Shown: positions 1-7,549 of the stretch, in pieces
Position numbering within the stretch: the stretch's first letter is position 1
Layout of the letters: every line of letters starts with the position of its first letter
From: JAABRB01 sp963735025
GTDB taxonomy: Bacteria; Pseudomonadota; Gammaproteobacteria; Burkholderiales; SG8-39
Length of the DNA: 64,000 bases
Reading direction: 5' to 3'
Assembly (NCBI GenBank): GCA_963735025.1
Contig: CAVTJG010000023.1
Span: 9,214-73,213 of the forward strand
The notes under the pieces: model-generated
Told to the model about the DNA's origin: nothing
Databases searched by the model: none
Seen by the model: the letters and a program-made list of their open reading frames with translations, nothing else
Position numbers and translations under genes: made by a program

Positions 1-608
1 ATCGCGTGCACGAAGGGCTTGATTTCGTCCGGGACTTCGTCGGATGCGAGCGGGCGAGGCCGATCTGCCGACTGAGCATCGAGATGGCTGGCAAGTCGAC
101 CGACCGGCGCCAGCTCGCTGCGTACAATGCGCACGATCAGCCACGCCATCAGAGGCTGTAGCAGCAACAAGGGCACAAGCGTGCGCAACGCGCTGTTCGT
201 CGCGAGTTCGTCGCGGGTGTCCGTCGGCTGAGCCACGACGGTCGTCGTATCCGAGGAGCGGCGTTGCACAAAAATTCGGAGGCGCTCGCCATTCGCTTGG
301 ACCGTATGCAGACCGGGGGCTAATCCGGCCGTCAGCCATTTGGGACGAGGGTCACCCGGAGAATGAATCACGCTGATCCGGGCTTCGGGATCGCCCAGAG
401 AGGGGTTGGCAGGGCCTCCACCGCGCCACGTCGCGGCCATTCCAGCAGGTCCTTCCGCTAGCACGGCGATCTGTCGCAGCATGTTGTCTTGAAACTCTCT
501 GGCCTCCGCATAGGCGAGAACGAAGGACGCCGCGGTCGCCACCAGGGTGGAGAGCAAAATGGCACCACCGAGCATCAGGGTGAGCCGCCGTTGCAGCGAT
601 CGTTTCAT
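1..608 (-). CDS. Two-component sensor histidine kinase, N-terminal part (QseC/PmrB-like), cut by window edge
   Basis: Reading leftwards from an ATG at 608, the frame stays open for about 202 codons to the window edge, so only the sensor half is present. A basic N-terminus (MKRSLQRR) leads into a first membrane segment at about residues 9–29. A periplasmic region of about 120 residues follows, then a second hydrophobic segment (about 161–178, LVPLLLLQPLMAWLIV) and a HAMP-like stretch with the LAPVGRLA motif usual in QseC/PmrB-type kinases. The dimerisation and ATPase domains lie outside. Its ATG overlaps the stop of the response-regulator gene by three bases, so the pair is translationally coupled. 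The kinase should autophosphorylate in response to a periplasmic signal and phosphorylate its neighbour. The signal is unknown; the PepSY neighbour hints at a metal or envelope cue (inference). Confidence 0.85.
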   Translation of the reverse strand, partial: MKRSLQRRLTLMLGGAILLSTLVATAASFVLAYAEAREFQDNMLRQIAVLAEGPAGMAATWRGGGPANPSLGDPEARISVIHSPGDPRPKWLTAGLAPGLHTVQANGERLRIFVQRRSSDTTTVVAQPTDTRDELATNSALRTLVPLLLLQPLMAWLIVRIVRSELAPVGRLASHLDAQSADRPRPLASDEVPDEIKPFVHA

Positions 609-1267
609 TGCGGCTTCTCCACCATCCACCCCGCTCCGCGAATGTTCTTGATCACATCGGTACCGAGTTTCCTGCGCACGCCATGGATCAGGAAATCGAC
701 CGCATTGCTCTCCACTTCCTCATTCCAGCCGTAGATGCGCTCTTCCAAGTCACGACGGGCGAATATCCTGCCGGGATGCAGCAGCAGCGCGTGCAACAGC
801 GCGAACTCGCGTGCGCTCAAGGTCGCCACGGCAGCGCCGCACGTCGCGGTCCGGGTCGCCGGATCAAGACTCACCTTGCCGTTGGAGAGCGTCGGGCTGG
901 CCTGCCCGCCCTGGCGGCGCACGACGGCGCGCAGCCTGGCGAGGAGCTCCGCGACGTCGAAGGGTTTGACGAGGTAGTCATCGGCGCCGAGGTCCAGGCC
1001 CCTGACGCGATCTTCAACGCCGTCACGTGCGGTGATGACGATGACCGGAATTGCGCTCCCCGCATGTCGCAGCCGGCGCAACAGTTCCAGGCCGTCCCGC
1101 TTGGGCAGGCCCAGATCCAGCAGCACCGCCTGATGTTCACCGTGATCGAGCACGCCCTCTGCGGTGACCCCGTCCTTCACCCAGTCCACGGCGTAGGCCG
1201 CGTCCCTGAGCGCAACGGACACGGCTTCACCGATCATCGGGTCGTCTTCAATCAACAGGACACGCAT
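605..1267 (-). CDS. OmpR/PhoB-family response regulator (QseB/PmrA-like)
   Basis: A 220-residue protein of standard length for the family. The N-terminal receiver domain (about 1–115) has the acidic pair ED(D) at 7–9, the phospho-acceptor Asp51 in LLDLGLP, and the conserved Lys in YLVKPF. The C-terminal winged helix (about 125–218) ends in the usual GAGWMVEK strand. It is the third gene of the minus-strand operon PepSY–membrane protein–regulator–kinase and overlaps the kinase start by an ATGA-type junction. It should activate or repress transcription when phosphorylated by the adjacent kinase. A direct repeat upstream of the operon (2590–2605) is a candidate autoregulatory site. QseB/PmrA membership is judged from motif similarity and gene order only. 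Confidence 0.93.
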   Translation of the reverse strand: MRVLLIEDDPMIGEAVSVALRDAAYAVDWVKDGVTAEGVLDHGEHQAVLLDLGLPKRDGLELLRRLRHAGSAIPVIVITARDGVEDRVRGLDLGADDYLVKPFDVAELLARLRAVVRRQGGQASPTLSNGKVSLDPATRTATCGAAVATLSAREFALLHALLLHPGRIFARRDLEERIYGWNEEVESNAVDFLIHGVRRKLGTDVIKNIRGAGWMVEKPQ

Positions 1268-1330
1268 CGGTCAGTCTCTTCACGCGGACCTAGAGAGCAG
1301 GGGCGCGGTTCTTGATTAAATCACGCGGCA

Positions 1331-2101
1331 TCAGTGGAGGCGCTTTGCGGGCCTCTGGCGAAAAGCCAGGATACAGGCAGTAATAAACGCCAGAAGTAAG
1401 GCCGACGCGACGTAGCGACTGAGCGCCAGCCCGCCCGCGGTGACGGGCTTGTCCAGAAGATCTCCAACCACGGCCCCCAGCGGACGCGTGAGAATGAACG
1501 CAACCCAGAACAGCGCGGTGCGGGATGTCTTCGTCCAGAAGTATGCTGCCACGACGCCCAGCAACAAGGCGGCAAACATGATCGCGCCCCCTTCGTAGCC
1601 GAGCCCCGCGGTGTCCGCGGTCCAATCACCCAGCGCGGTGCCCAGGGTCTGCGAAAACATGATTGTCACCCAGTAGAAGATCTCGGACTTGGGTGAACTG
1701 ATGGTATCGACAGATACCGAACCCAGCGTCCAATACCAGCTAGCCAAGGAGACCAACAGGAGGACAAGCAACAACGATGCGCCGCCCGCATACCCGATCC
1801 CGAGGGAGCGGTCTGCGAAATCCGCCATCGTTGTTCCGACTGTGGTCGATGCGATGATCGTCGTCCAGTACAGAGACGGATAGAAGCGCGTTGCCTTGAT
1901 TTGGGCAGCCACCGCCAGGATAAAGATCACGCCGAAGATGGATGTCCCGACGAGGTAGCCCAGGTGCATCGACATGGAGGCGGCATCGCCTCCAGTTTCG
2001 CCCAGCGTGGTGGCAGCAATTTTTATGATCCAGAAGAGAAGCGTAACTTCCGGCACCTTGTTCAGCGCCTGCGTCATGTCTTCGCGCACAAGAGTTTTCA
2101 T
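1331..2101 (-). CDS. COG4705-type multipass inner-membrane protein
   Basis: A strongly hydrophobic protein of about 257 residues with roughly seven or eight predicted membrane segments. Repeated conserved blocks (KVPEVT, WIIKI, TTxGE, TxGTxxxD, SQTLGTALGDW, RPLGAVVGD) are typical of the uncharacterised membrane-anchored proteins of COG4705. The frame is open back to 2203, overlapping the PepSY stop, but family members begin shortly before the KVPEVT motif, so I place the start at 2101; an ATG at 2077 is also possible and neither has a strong ribosome site. No biochemical function is established for the family. It lies between a PepSY gene and a two-component pair, suggesting a role in sensing or in the response to the same envelope or metal signal (inference). 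Confidence 0.8.
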   Translation of the reverse strand: MKTLVREDMTQALNKVPEVTLLFWIIKIAATTLGETGGDAASMSMHLGYLVGTSIFGVIFILAVAAQIKATRFYPSLYWTTIIASTTVGTTMADFADRSLGIGYAGGASLLLVLLLVSLASWYWTLGSVSVDTISSPKSEIFYWVTIMFSQTLGTALGDWTADTAGLGYEGGAIMFAALLLGVVAAYFWTKTSRTALFWVAFILTRPLGAVVGDLLDKPVTAGGLALSRYVASALLLAFITACILAFRQRPAKRLH

Positions 2102-2199
2102 TGCATTGATTCCAACGATTACGGATCCAGCTTCGCTCGGCAATAGTAGCGAGCCGGGACAGCGGCGCTGCCCCGACATCGCGGCGATATTCGCGCTGC

Positions 2200-2529
2200 T
2201 CAATCGGCACGGTCATGGGCGTCGTCGTCGCTATCGTCTTCGGTGGTTGCGATGATCTTGCCACTCCGCGAATCGACCTTCACGTCCATGACCTTTTTGC
2301 CCTTGACGACTTCGACGTCGAACACCCACCGCCCGTCGTGCTTCTCGAACTCGGCTCGAGAGGCGGTTCCGCCGACATGCCGCTCTGCCGCCGTGACAGC
2401 TTGTGTCAAGCCGATCTTGGCCGATTCGACGGCGAAGGCATCGTTGACGTAGGTATCTGAAGCGTATGCACTGCCAATCGCCGTCGCACAGAGCGCGGCG
2501 AGCGCAAGGGGATAGATTCTGCGTTTCAT
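2200..2529 (-). CDS. Small periplasmic PepSY-domain protein
   Basis: A 109-residue protein. It has a Sec signal peptide (about residues 1–24, cleavage near SAYA|SD) and one PepSY domain (about 35–100) with the typical pattern of an alpha helix (AVTAAERHVGG), then strands ending in VKVDSRSGKII. The C-terminus is an acidic Asp/His run (DDSDDDAHDRAD) that could bind metal ions. A good ribosome site (GAAGGAGC) lies just upstream, immediately after a perfect inverted repeat (2547–2568). It is the first gene of the operon leading to the response regulator and kinase. Small PepSY proteins next to QseBC/PmrAB-like systems are common, but their function is poorly known. A regulatory or metal-sensing role is inference. 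Confidence 0.85.
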   Translation of the reverse strand: MKRRIYPLALAALCATAIGSAYASDTYVNDAFAVESAKIGLTQAVTAAERHVGGTASRAEFEKHDGRWVFDVEVVKGKKVMDVKVDSRSGKIIATTEDDSDDDAHDRAD

Positions 2530-2546
2530 GACAATAGCTCCTTCGG

Positions 2547-2568
2547 GTCACGCGGACATTCGCGTGAC
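2547..2568 (-). promoter_or_regulatory. Perfect inverted repeat in the leader of the PepSY operon
   Basis: GTCACGCG and CGCGTGAC form an 8-bp perfect stem around a 6-nt loop. In the minus-strand transcript the hairpin ends three bases before the GAAGGAGC ribosome-binding site of the PepSY gene, so it could affect translation or mRNA stability, or be a protein-binding palindrome. No T-run follows, so it is not an ordinary terminator. Confidence 0.5.
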
Positions 2569-2589
2569 TGTGAAGATAGCGATAGAGAA

Positions 2590-2605
2590 TTAGCTAAAGG
2601 TTAGC
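2590..2605 (-). promoter_or_regulatory. Candidate response-regulator box (direct repeat)
   Basis: On the minus strand GCTAA repeats with a 6-nt spacer (11-bp period), about 60 bases upstream of the PepSY start codon. Tandem half-sites one helical turn apart are the usual binding layout for OmpR/PmrA/QseB-type regulators, and this operon encodes one. Autoregulation is an inference from arrangement. Confidence 0.4.
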
Positions 2606-3123
2606 GAGTCAGGGCCAAATGAAGTTCTGTGACTCCTTGGTCTGAATCAGGATACGCAGTCCGGGTATGCATGGTCGGCGTCGCGGTGCAACCGCTTCTT
2701 GCCGCCCGGCGAGTCTTGCGAACGTCCGCTTCCGTCCGACGTAACCGGAAGGGCCGGGTCGGATCCGGCCGTGGAGCCGCACCGAATCGTTGGTTGTGAC
2801 CCGTTTGTGACCGACTCAGATTGGGTGTGACCAAACTGGGTCGTGGGTTGATATCCTGCCGGGCGCGCCAGACTGTTCAAGGGGTTGCCTCAGGCGGCCC
2901 ATTTTCCTTTGCATTCGGCATCCCCAGCGTGATCCTCTTGGCGCACTCGCTTGTCGGCCTGCTGAAAGGACTTCGAGAGTTTCAGGAAGTAACGGAGCGT
3001 AGTGAAGATTCACGCGATTGACGATGCACCCGTTGCGGCATAGATTGCGGGCTCGTGAAGAATTGCGCTTGAAAAACCCATCCAGACTTTCGCATGGAAA
3101 ATGAACTCGTAGGAAAGTACACG
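2606..3123. other. Non-coding spacer, no gene recognised
   Basis: About 520 bases between the PepSY operon and the aldo/keto reductase. Open frames exist on both strands but none has a plausible start, ribosome site or recognisable protein. The stretch 2890–3090 reads as a possible eroded coding remnant on either strand, but I could not identify it. No tRNA, terminator or repeat stands out. Confidence 0.5.
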
Positions 3124-3919
3124 ATGCCCGGTATCGGCTTCGGGACGCTGGGCAGCGTCGGCGATGCCGGCACCGCGCTCGCCGAAGCGGCGCTCGCCGA
3201 GGGCTACCGGTATATCGACACATCCAGGTACTACGACAACGAGGAGGCGGTCGGGAGGGCATTGGCGCGTTCTTCGGTCCCGCGCGGTGACATCTGGGTG
3301 ACGACAAAGCTCCTGCACCCCAGGACGCCGCCGCAGCCGGACATCGCTTTCGAGCTGGACAAGAGCCTGCGCCTCCTGCAAACGGACTATGTCGATCTCC
3401 TCCTGATCCACTGGCCCAACCCGAAAGTGTCGTTGGAGTGGGCCCTGGGTGAGTTTGCAAAGCTGCGCGAGCAGGGCAAGGCGCGCGCGATCGGCGTGTC
3501 CAACTTCCCGACGGCGACATTGCGGCAGGCCCTGGAGATCGTCGGCGACCTGGCGGCGAACCAGGTCGAGTACCACCCCTACCTGAACCAGCGCCCACTC
3601 CTGGACCTGATGCGCGAGCGAGGGCTCGTGCTGATCGCCCATTCGCCGCTCGCCCGCGGGGCGGTCTTGAACGATCAGGTCCTGCTGGAGATCGCCAAGC
3701 GGCGGCAGTTGACCGTCGCGCAAGTCGCGCTACGCTGGCTCGTGCAGCAGGGACCGGGTCGTCGCCATCCCCGGCGTCCTGAACGTCGAACAGTTGCGCG
3801 AGAACCTGAAGGTCCTCGAATTCACGCTCACGAATGACGAGATGGCCGCCATCTCGGCGTTGGCGCGCGGAACTCGAATCGTTGATCCGCCGCACAGTCC
3901 GGCCTGGGACTCTGCATGA
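3124..3919 (+). pseudogene. Aldo/keto reductase, DkgB-like, interrupted by a +1 frameshift
   Basis: The first frame encodes an aldo/keto reductase barrel from MPGIGFGT, with the catalytic set visible: Asp and Tyr in DTSRYYDNEEAVG, Lys in TTKLLHP, His in LIHWPNP. It follows the family as far as ALRWLVQQ near 3750. The downstream frame, one base over, continues exactly where the family should (DRVVAIPGVLNVEQLREN … RTRIVDPPHSPAWD-like end) and stops at 3919. One extra base near 3750 therefore breaks the gene. The length and C-terminus fit 2,5-diketo-gluconate reductase B-type NADPH-dependent carbonyl reductases. I chose 3124 because AGGAAAG lies eight bases upstream; the earlier ATG at 3094 has no ribosome site. 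It could be a sequencing error rather than real decay. Confidence 0.8.
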
Positions 3920-4042
3920 GTATTTGGGGGCGTCACGTTACCCACAATTCGTGGATTAGAATCTGCCGGGAGCGTCACTCGATCAAGCCCTTCGGGTCAG
4001 ACGCCAGTACCCGCCGATCAACAACTTAAGCAGGAAATCATC

Positions 4043-4366
4043 GTGTCGGATATTCAGCTCGACCACCTGAACATTCCCGCCAGGGATCCACTAGGTCTGG
4101 CGCAATGGTATGCAGAGACATTTGGCCTCACTGCGCAAAAGCACGTGGTGCGCGGACCCGGCGTGCTCATCGCGTTCCAGCGGGCTGACCCGCTTGATCG
4201 GACTGGCGACGACCTGCACATGGGCTTCCGCGTGCCGTCACTGAAAGCGCTCAATACCTGGGCAAAGAAGTTCAACGCGGAGCCGAAAGCGGGTCCCGAA
4301 TTTACGTCCTTCAGGACGACGGACCCGGAAGGCAATGGCGTGGAGTTGTACACGCCCAACTCATAA
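4043..4366 (+). CDS. VOC-superfamily (glyoxalase-fold) protein
   Basis: A 107-residue single-module vicinal-oxygen-chelate protein starting at GTG, with CAGGAAAT upstream. It opens with LDHLNIPARDP, the usual first strand carrying a candidate metal-ligand His, and has a central DDLHMGF (second His). It closes with DPEGNGVELYTPN, where Glu is the usual final metal ligand. The fold is clear, but the reaction is not: the superfamily includes glyoxalases, dioxygenases and antibiotic-binding proteins. It stands alone between the broken reductase and the TIR gene, with no operon partner that would suggest a substrate. Confidence 0.8.
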   Translation: MSDIQLDHLNIPARDPLGLAQWYAETFGLTAQKHVVRGPGVLIAFQRADPLDRTGDDLHMGFRVPSLKALNTWAKKFNAEPKAGPEFTSFRTTDPEGNGVELYTPNS

Positions 4367-4526
4367 GTATCTGGGGAAACGCTGATTCACAGGCGCGTGC
4401 CCTTCGGCAGGTTGGAGTCGAACGGCAGCGGAACGGACCGATAGGCAGCGCCGGCGATGAAGGATTGGATCGAATTCGGCCTGCGTCGCCTACATTCGAT
4501 GTCCGGGCGCACACCGGATGCTCTGA

Positions 4527-5510
4527 TCAGCCGTCCATTTTCTGGCCCGGTGTCAAAGGCTCGGGATCGAGCACGATGGTCACGGAGCGGGGGCGGCGGT
4601 CTGTCTTCCCGCCGCCGCCCGGCGTGGCTCCCACTGTGGGCCCGCGAACGACGCTGTAGAGGATCGGCCGGTAGACCCGCTCCTGACCTCGGCTCGTTCC
4701 GCCGGCACGCATGCGGCCCTCGATCGGTGGGAACAGCTGCTCGTCGAGGGCTCGAAGGAAGTGCGAATCGAGCTCGCGGCGCCAGGAGGCCTTGGTTCCA
4801 TTGACGGCTCGCAAGAGATCGCCCCACGTTCGTCTGCCCGTGCCGCCGGCGAGATCGAACAGGGACATCGTGTATCCCGATGTCTCGTTCGGGCCAACCA
4901 CCACCTGCGCGCTCTCGGGGATCCCCTTCGCGACGTCATCGGATTCGGACAAAGAAAGCACCAGGCGGTGGCAAGGATAGTACGTCGAGGATGACCCCGA
5001 TCGGCGGAACGCATCGGCAATGGCATGCGCGGCGGCTTCCAGCCGATCGACTGAGATCTCGGGTGCCAGCGCCCCGCGGCGCCAGTCGTCGGAGATTTCC
5101 CACGTCCGGCGGCAAACAGTGTCCAGGAACGCTCGGATCGCCTCGGGATCGGCAGGCACGCCCTGCAAGTTGGCGAGCGGACTCGGCGAGGCTTCCTCCG
5201 GACTGAACATGCAGACGACCGCGCGGGCCTCGGTGCGATCGAAGCGTGTGTACAGGCCGGTCTCGTAGAGGCACCAGTCCCAGTTCTTGGACGGCGCGGT
5301 GAACAGGAGCACGAGGAGGTGGCTCTTCGCGAGGGCGCTGCGGATCTCGCCCCGCCAGTCCATGCCCGCCGTGATGTCGACGCCGGACACGAAGCAGTCG
5401 ACGAGCCCGGGATTGAGCCCTTCCATGGCGGTCTTCACCTCGCGCGCGAGGGCATGATCCTCGTGCTTGTGGCTGATGAACACCGTGAACACGTCGTCAG
5501 TGATAGACAT
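4527..5510 (-). CDS. Stand-alone TIR-domain protein, probable NAD+-consuming effector
   Basis: A protein of 327 residues from the ATG at 5510, preceded by GAGGTAGG; the frame is open upstream to 5657 but without another good start. Residues about 6–130 form a TIR domain: the first strand VFISHKHED, the BB-loop region around SGVDITAGMDW, a LLVLLFTAPS strand, and the catalytic-type motif WDWCLYE with Glu at about residue 83. In bacterial TIR domains that glutamate cleaves NAD+ or makes cyclic ADP-ribose isomers. The C-terminal 190 residues match nothing I recognise; they end in a YRPILYSV…VTIVLDPE strand pair and a glycine-rich linker. No ThsA, Argonaute, STING-like or nucleotidyltransferase partner lies nearby, so it is not an obvious Thoeris or CBASS locus. 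An immune role is inference. Confidence 0.8.
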   Translation of the reverse strand: MSITDDVFTVFISHKHEDHALAREVKTAMEGLNPGLVDCFVSGVDITAGMDWRGEIRSALAKSHLLVLLFTAPSKNWDWCLYETGLYTRFDRTEARAVVCMFSPEEASPSPLANLQGVPADPEAIRAFLDTVCRRTWEISDDWRRGALAPEISVDRLEAAAHAIADAFRRSGSSSTYYPCHRLVLSLSESDDVAKGIPESAQVVVGPNETSGYTMSLFDLAGGTGRRTWGDLLRAVNGTKASWRRELDSHFLRALDEQLFPPIEGRMRAGGTSRGQERVYRPILYSVVRGPTVGATPGGGGKTDRRPRSVTIVLDPEPLTPGQKMDG

Positions 5511-5693
5511 CGCTTCGCCTACCTCCGTGAACGCGATCCAGTCGCGCAACACCGGGCGCGGCGGCCCGACGCTATACGGCTCCCGAGGGGGATCGAAAAC
5601 TCCATCTTTCCGCCGCGGGACGGGATCGACGATAGCCCGGATGCAGGTGACAGGCAAGCAAGGTCGAGTTCGAATTTTTCGGCGAATCCCTGC

Positions 5694-6885
5694 TCATGCC
5701 AACCTCAGTGCCGCAGCCTTCGCATCCGGCACCACGTCGTAGCCATAGAGGTGCTTGCGGAATTCGGCGTGCGCCGCGAGCTCGGCGTCGCGTACGACAA
5801 GATCGGTGTAGGCAGAATCGACCCGTAGCCCGTTTTGCCGCGCCCCAAGTTGGACTTGCGCCACACGTTCGCGGCGAAGACGCTCATATGCCTGTAGCGC
5901 CGCCGGGACGGCCGCGTTGCTCACCTTCGACAGGATCGTTGCGAGCGCCATGCCGTCCTCGATCGACTGGTTTGCACCCTGGCCGAGATGCGGCAGCATC
6001 GGATGCGCCGCGTCGCCGAGCAGCGTCAGCCGCCCCTTGGTCCAGGTTGGCAGCGGCTCGCGATCGTAGAGCGCCCAGCGGAAGGTCCTGTCGACCTGCT
6101 TCAGCACCGAGCCGATGCGTGGGTCCCAGCCCTCGAACTCGCGGCGCAGCACGTCCGGGTCGCCGGGCGCCGACCACGATTCCTTCATCTCCTGGTCGGC
6201 CGGCACGAAACCGACGTAATTGACCATCTCGCCGTGGCGCACCGGGAAAACCAGAAAGTGCTTCGACGGCCCGGCCCACATCTGCCAGCGGTCCATGGGC
6301 CAGTCCGGCAGGCGCTCGCGCGCGACGAGGCCGCGGTAGGAAATGCTGCCATGGAACACGGGCTTCGACGGGGGGAAGACGTAGGGCCGAAGCTCGGAGT
6401 GGATGCCGTCGGCGGCGACGACGACGTCGGCTTCGGCAGTGGCGCCGTTGGCGAATTTCACTCGGGCGATGTCGCCCGCCTGCTCGAAGCCGATGCCAGC
6501 GATGGCCGCAGTGGACCACGCCGTCAGGAAGGGCTGCGGCGAGGAAGTCGACGAGGTCGGCGCGGTGCATGCCGAAGGTCGCGTTCCAGCCGGACGAGTC
6601 GGTCACCTGGACCGGGGCGATCGGCGTGCCGTCATGGCGGAAGTAATGCGACTTCGGGCCGACGCGAGCACCCCATCTCTCGACCGCGGGGCCGAGTCCG
6701 ACGCGCTCCAGGTGGCGCACGCTGTTCGGCGTGATGTAGACGCCGGCGCCAACCTCGCCCAGCGCCGGGGACTGCTCGTACACCGATACTTTCAGGCCGT
6801 GCGCGATCAGTGCATTGGCAGCGAACAGGCCGCCGATTCCGCCGCCGACGATCATGATATGGACCCGCGGCTGTTCCAACTTCAC
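5694..6885 (-). pseudogene. FAD-dependent aromatic hydroxylase (salicylate/3-hydroxybenzoate type), +1 frameshift
   Basis: The N-terminal frame has the Rossmann FAD motif GGGIGG near IMIVGGGIGGLFAANALI, then VGAGVYITPNSVRHLERVGL and the RADLVDFL block of group A flavoprotein monooxygenases. It runs out of family similarity at about 6500. The next frame, one base over, picks up at IGFEQAGDIARV and contains the DG motif (VVAADGIHSELR) and the second FAD motif GDAAHPMLPHLGQGANQSIEDG. It ends at 5694. One extra base near 6500 therefore splits an otherwise complete protein of about 395 residues. The start is probably GTG at 6885 after CAGGAG. Such enzymes hydroxylate aromatic acids using NAD(P)H and O2; the substrate is not readable. 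Decay or sequencing error are both possible. Confidence 0.82.
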
Positions 6886-6924
6886 GCTCTCCTGATACCG
6901 CAACAGTCCCTATGCGGCGGTTCG

Positions 6925-7353
6925 CTAGCTGTGGATGTAGGACTCGAGTTGCTGGATCACGAACTGCTGCTCGGAGATCGTTTCCTTGACCAGGTCGCCG
7001 ATCGACAGCACGCCGATCAGCTTTTCGTCCTCGATCACCGGAAGATGGCGGATGTGCTTGTCGGTCATCAGGGCCATGCATTCCTCGACGGTGTTGTCGG
7101 GCTGCACACATACCGCACGCTCGGTCATGATCTCCTTGACCGGCGTTCCGTGCGATGACTTGCCGAGGAGAACCACTTTGCGAGCGTAGTCGCGCTCGGA
7201 GATGACGCCCGCCAGCTTGTCGTCCTTGACGACGAGCAGCGCGCCGACGTTTTTTTCCGCCATGAGCTTGAGCGCGTCGAGAACGCTCGCGTCGGGGCCG
7301 ATCGTGCACAATTCTCCCGACTTGCTTTGCAATAACTGCTTGACCGTCTTCAT
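6925..7353 (-). CDS. Two-CBS-domain protein
   Basis: A 142-residue protein starting at MKTVKQLL after GGGGGTG. It is built almost entirely of a Bateman module: CBS1 (about 10–60, with GALLVVKDDKLAGVISERDYARKV) and CBS2 (about 72–128, with HIRHLPVIEDEKLIGVLSIGDLVK). No catalytic or transporter domain is attached. Stand-alone CBS pairs bind adenine nucleotides (AMP, ATP, NADH, SAM) and act as energy sensors or modulators of partner proteins. The partner here is unknown. It lies upstream of the flavin monooxygenase on the same strand, separated by about 40 bases, so co-transcription is possible. Confidence 0.9.
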   Translation of the reverse strand: MKTVKQLLQSKSGELCTIGPDASVLDALKLMAEKNVGALLVVKDDKLAGVISERDYARKVVLLGKSSHGTPVKEIMTERAVCVQPDNTVEECMALMTDKHIRHLPVIEDEKLIGVLSIGDLVKETISEQQFVIQQLESYIHS

Positions 7354-7549
7354 GGCACCCCCGGTCATACGGTCCGGCAAGTTTAACCCGGAACGTCCGC
7401 GGCGCGATATGACACCCGAATGGGAACGGGTGGCCGGTGACCTGAACGTGGCGAGGAATCGATTTGCGATATCCTAAATGGTCGCCCTTCGAAGGTTGAC
7501 GCGCAGTAAAGGGCGGTGACTTGCCCACCCTGGGGAGGGGGCGGAGCCA

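Noticed and set aside
2816..3895. 359-codon minus-strand open frame over the aldo/keto reductase
   Set aside because: Low-complexity Arg/Ser/Ala translation with no domain; the plus-strand gene has full catalytic motifs.
4527..5510. Thoeris or CBASS locus around the TIR gene
   Set aside because: No ThsA, cyclase or sensor partner nearby; VOC and monooxygenase neighbours are metabolic.
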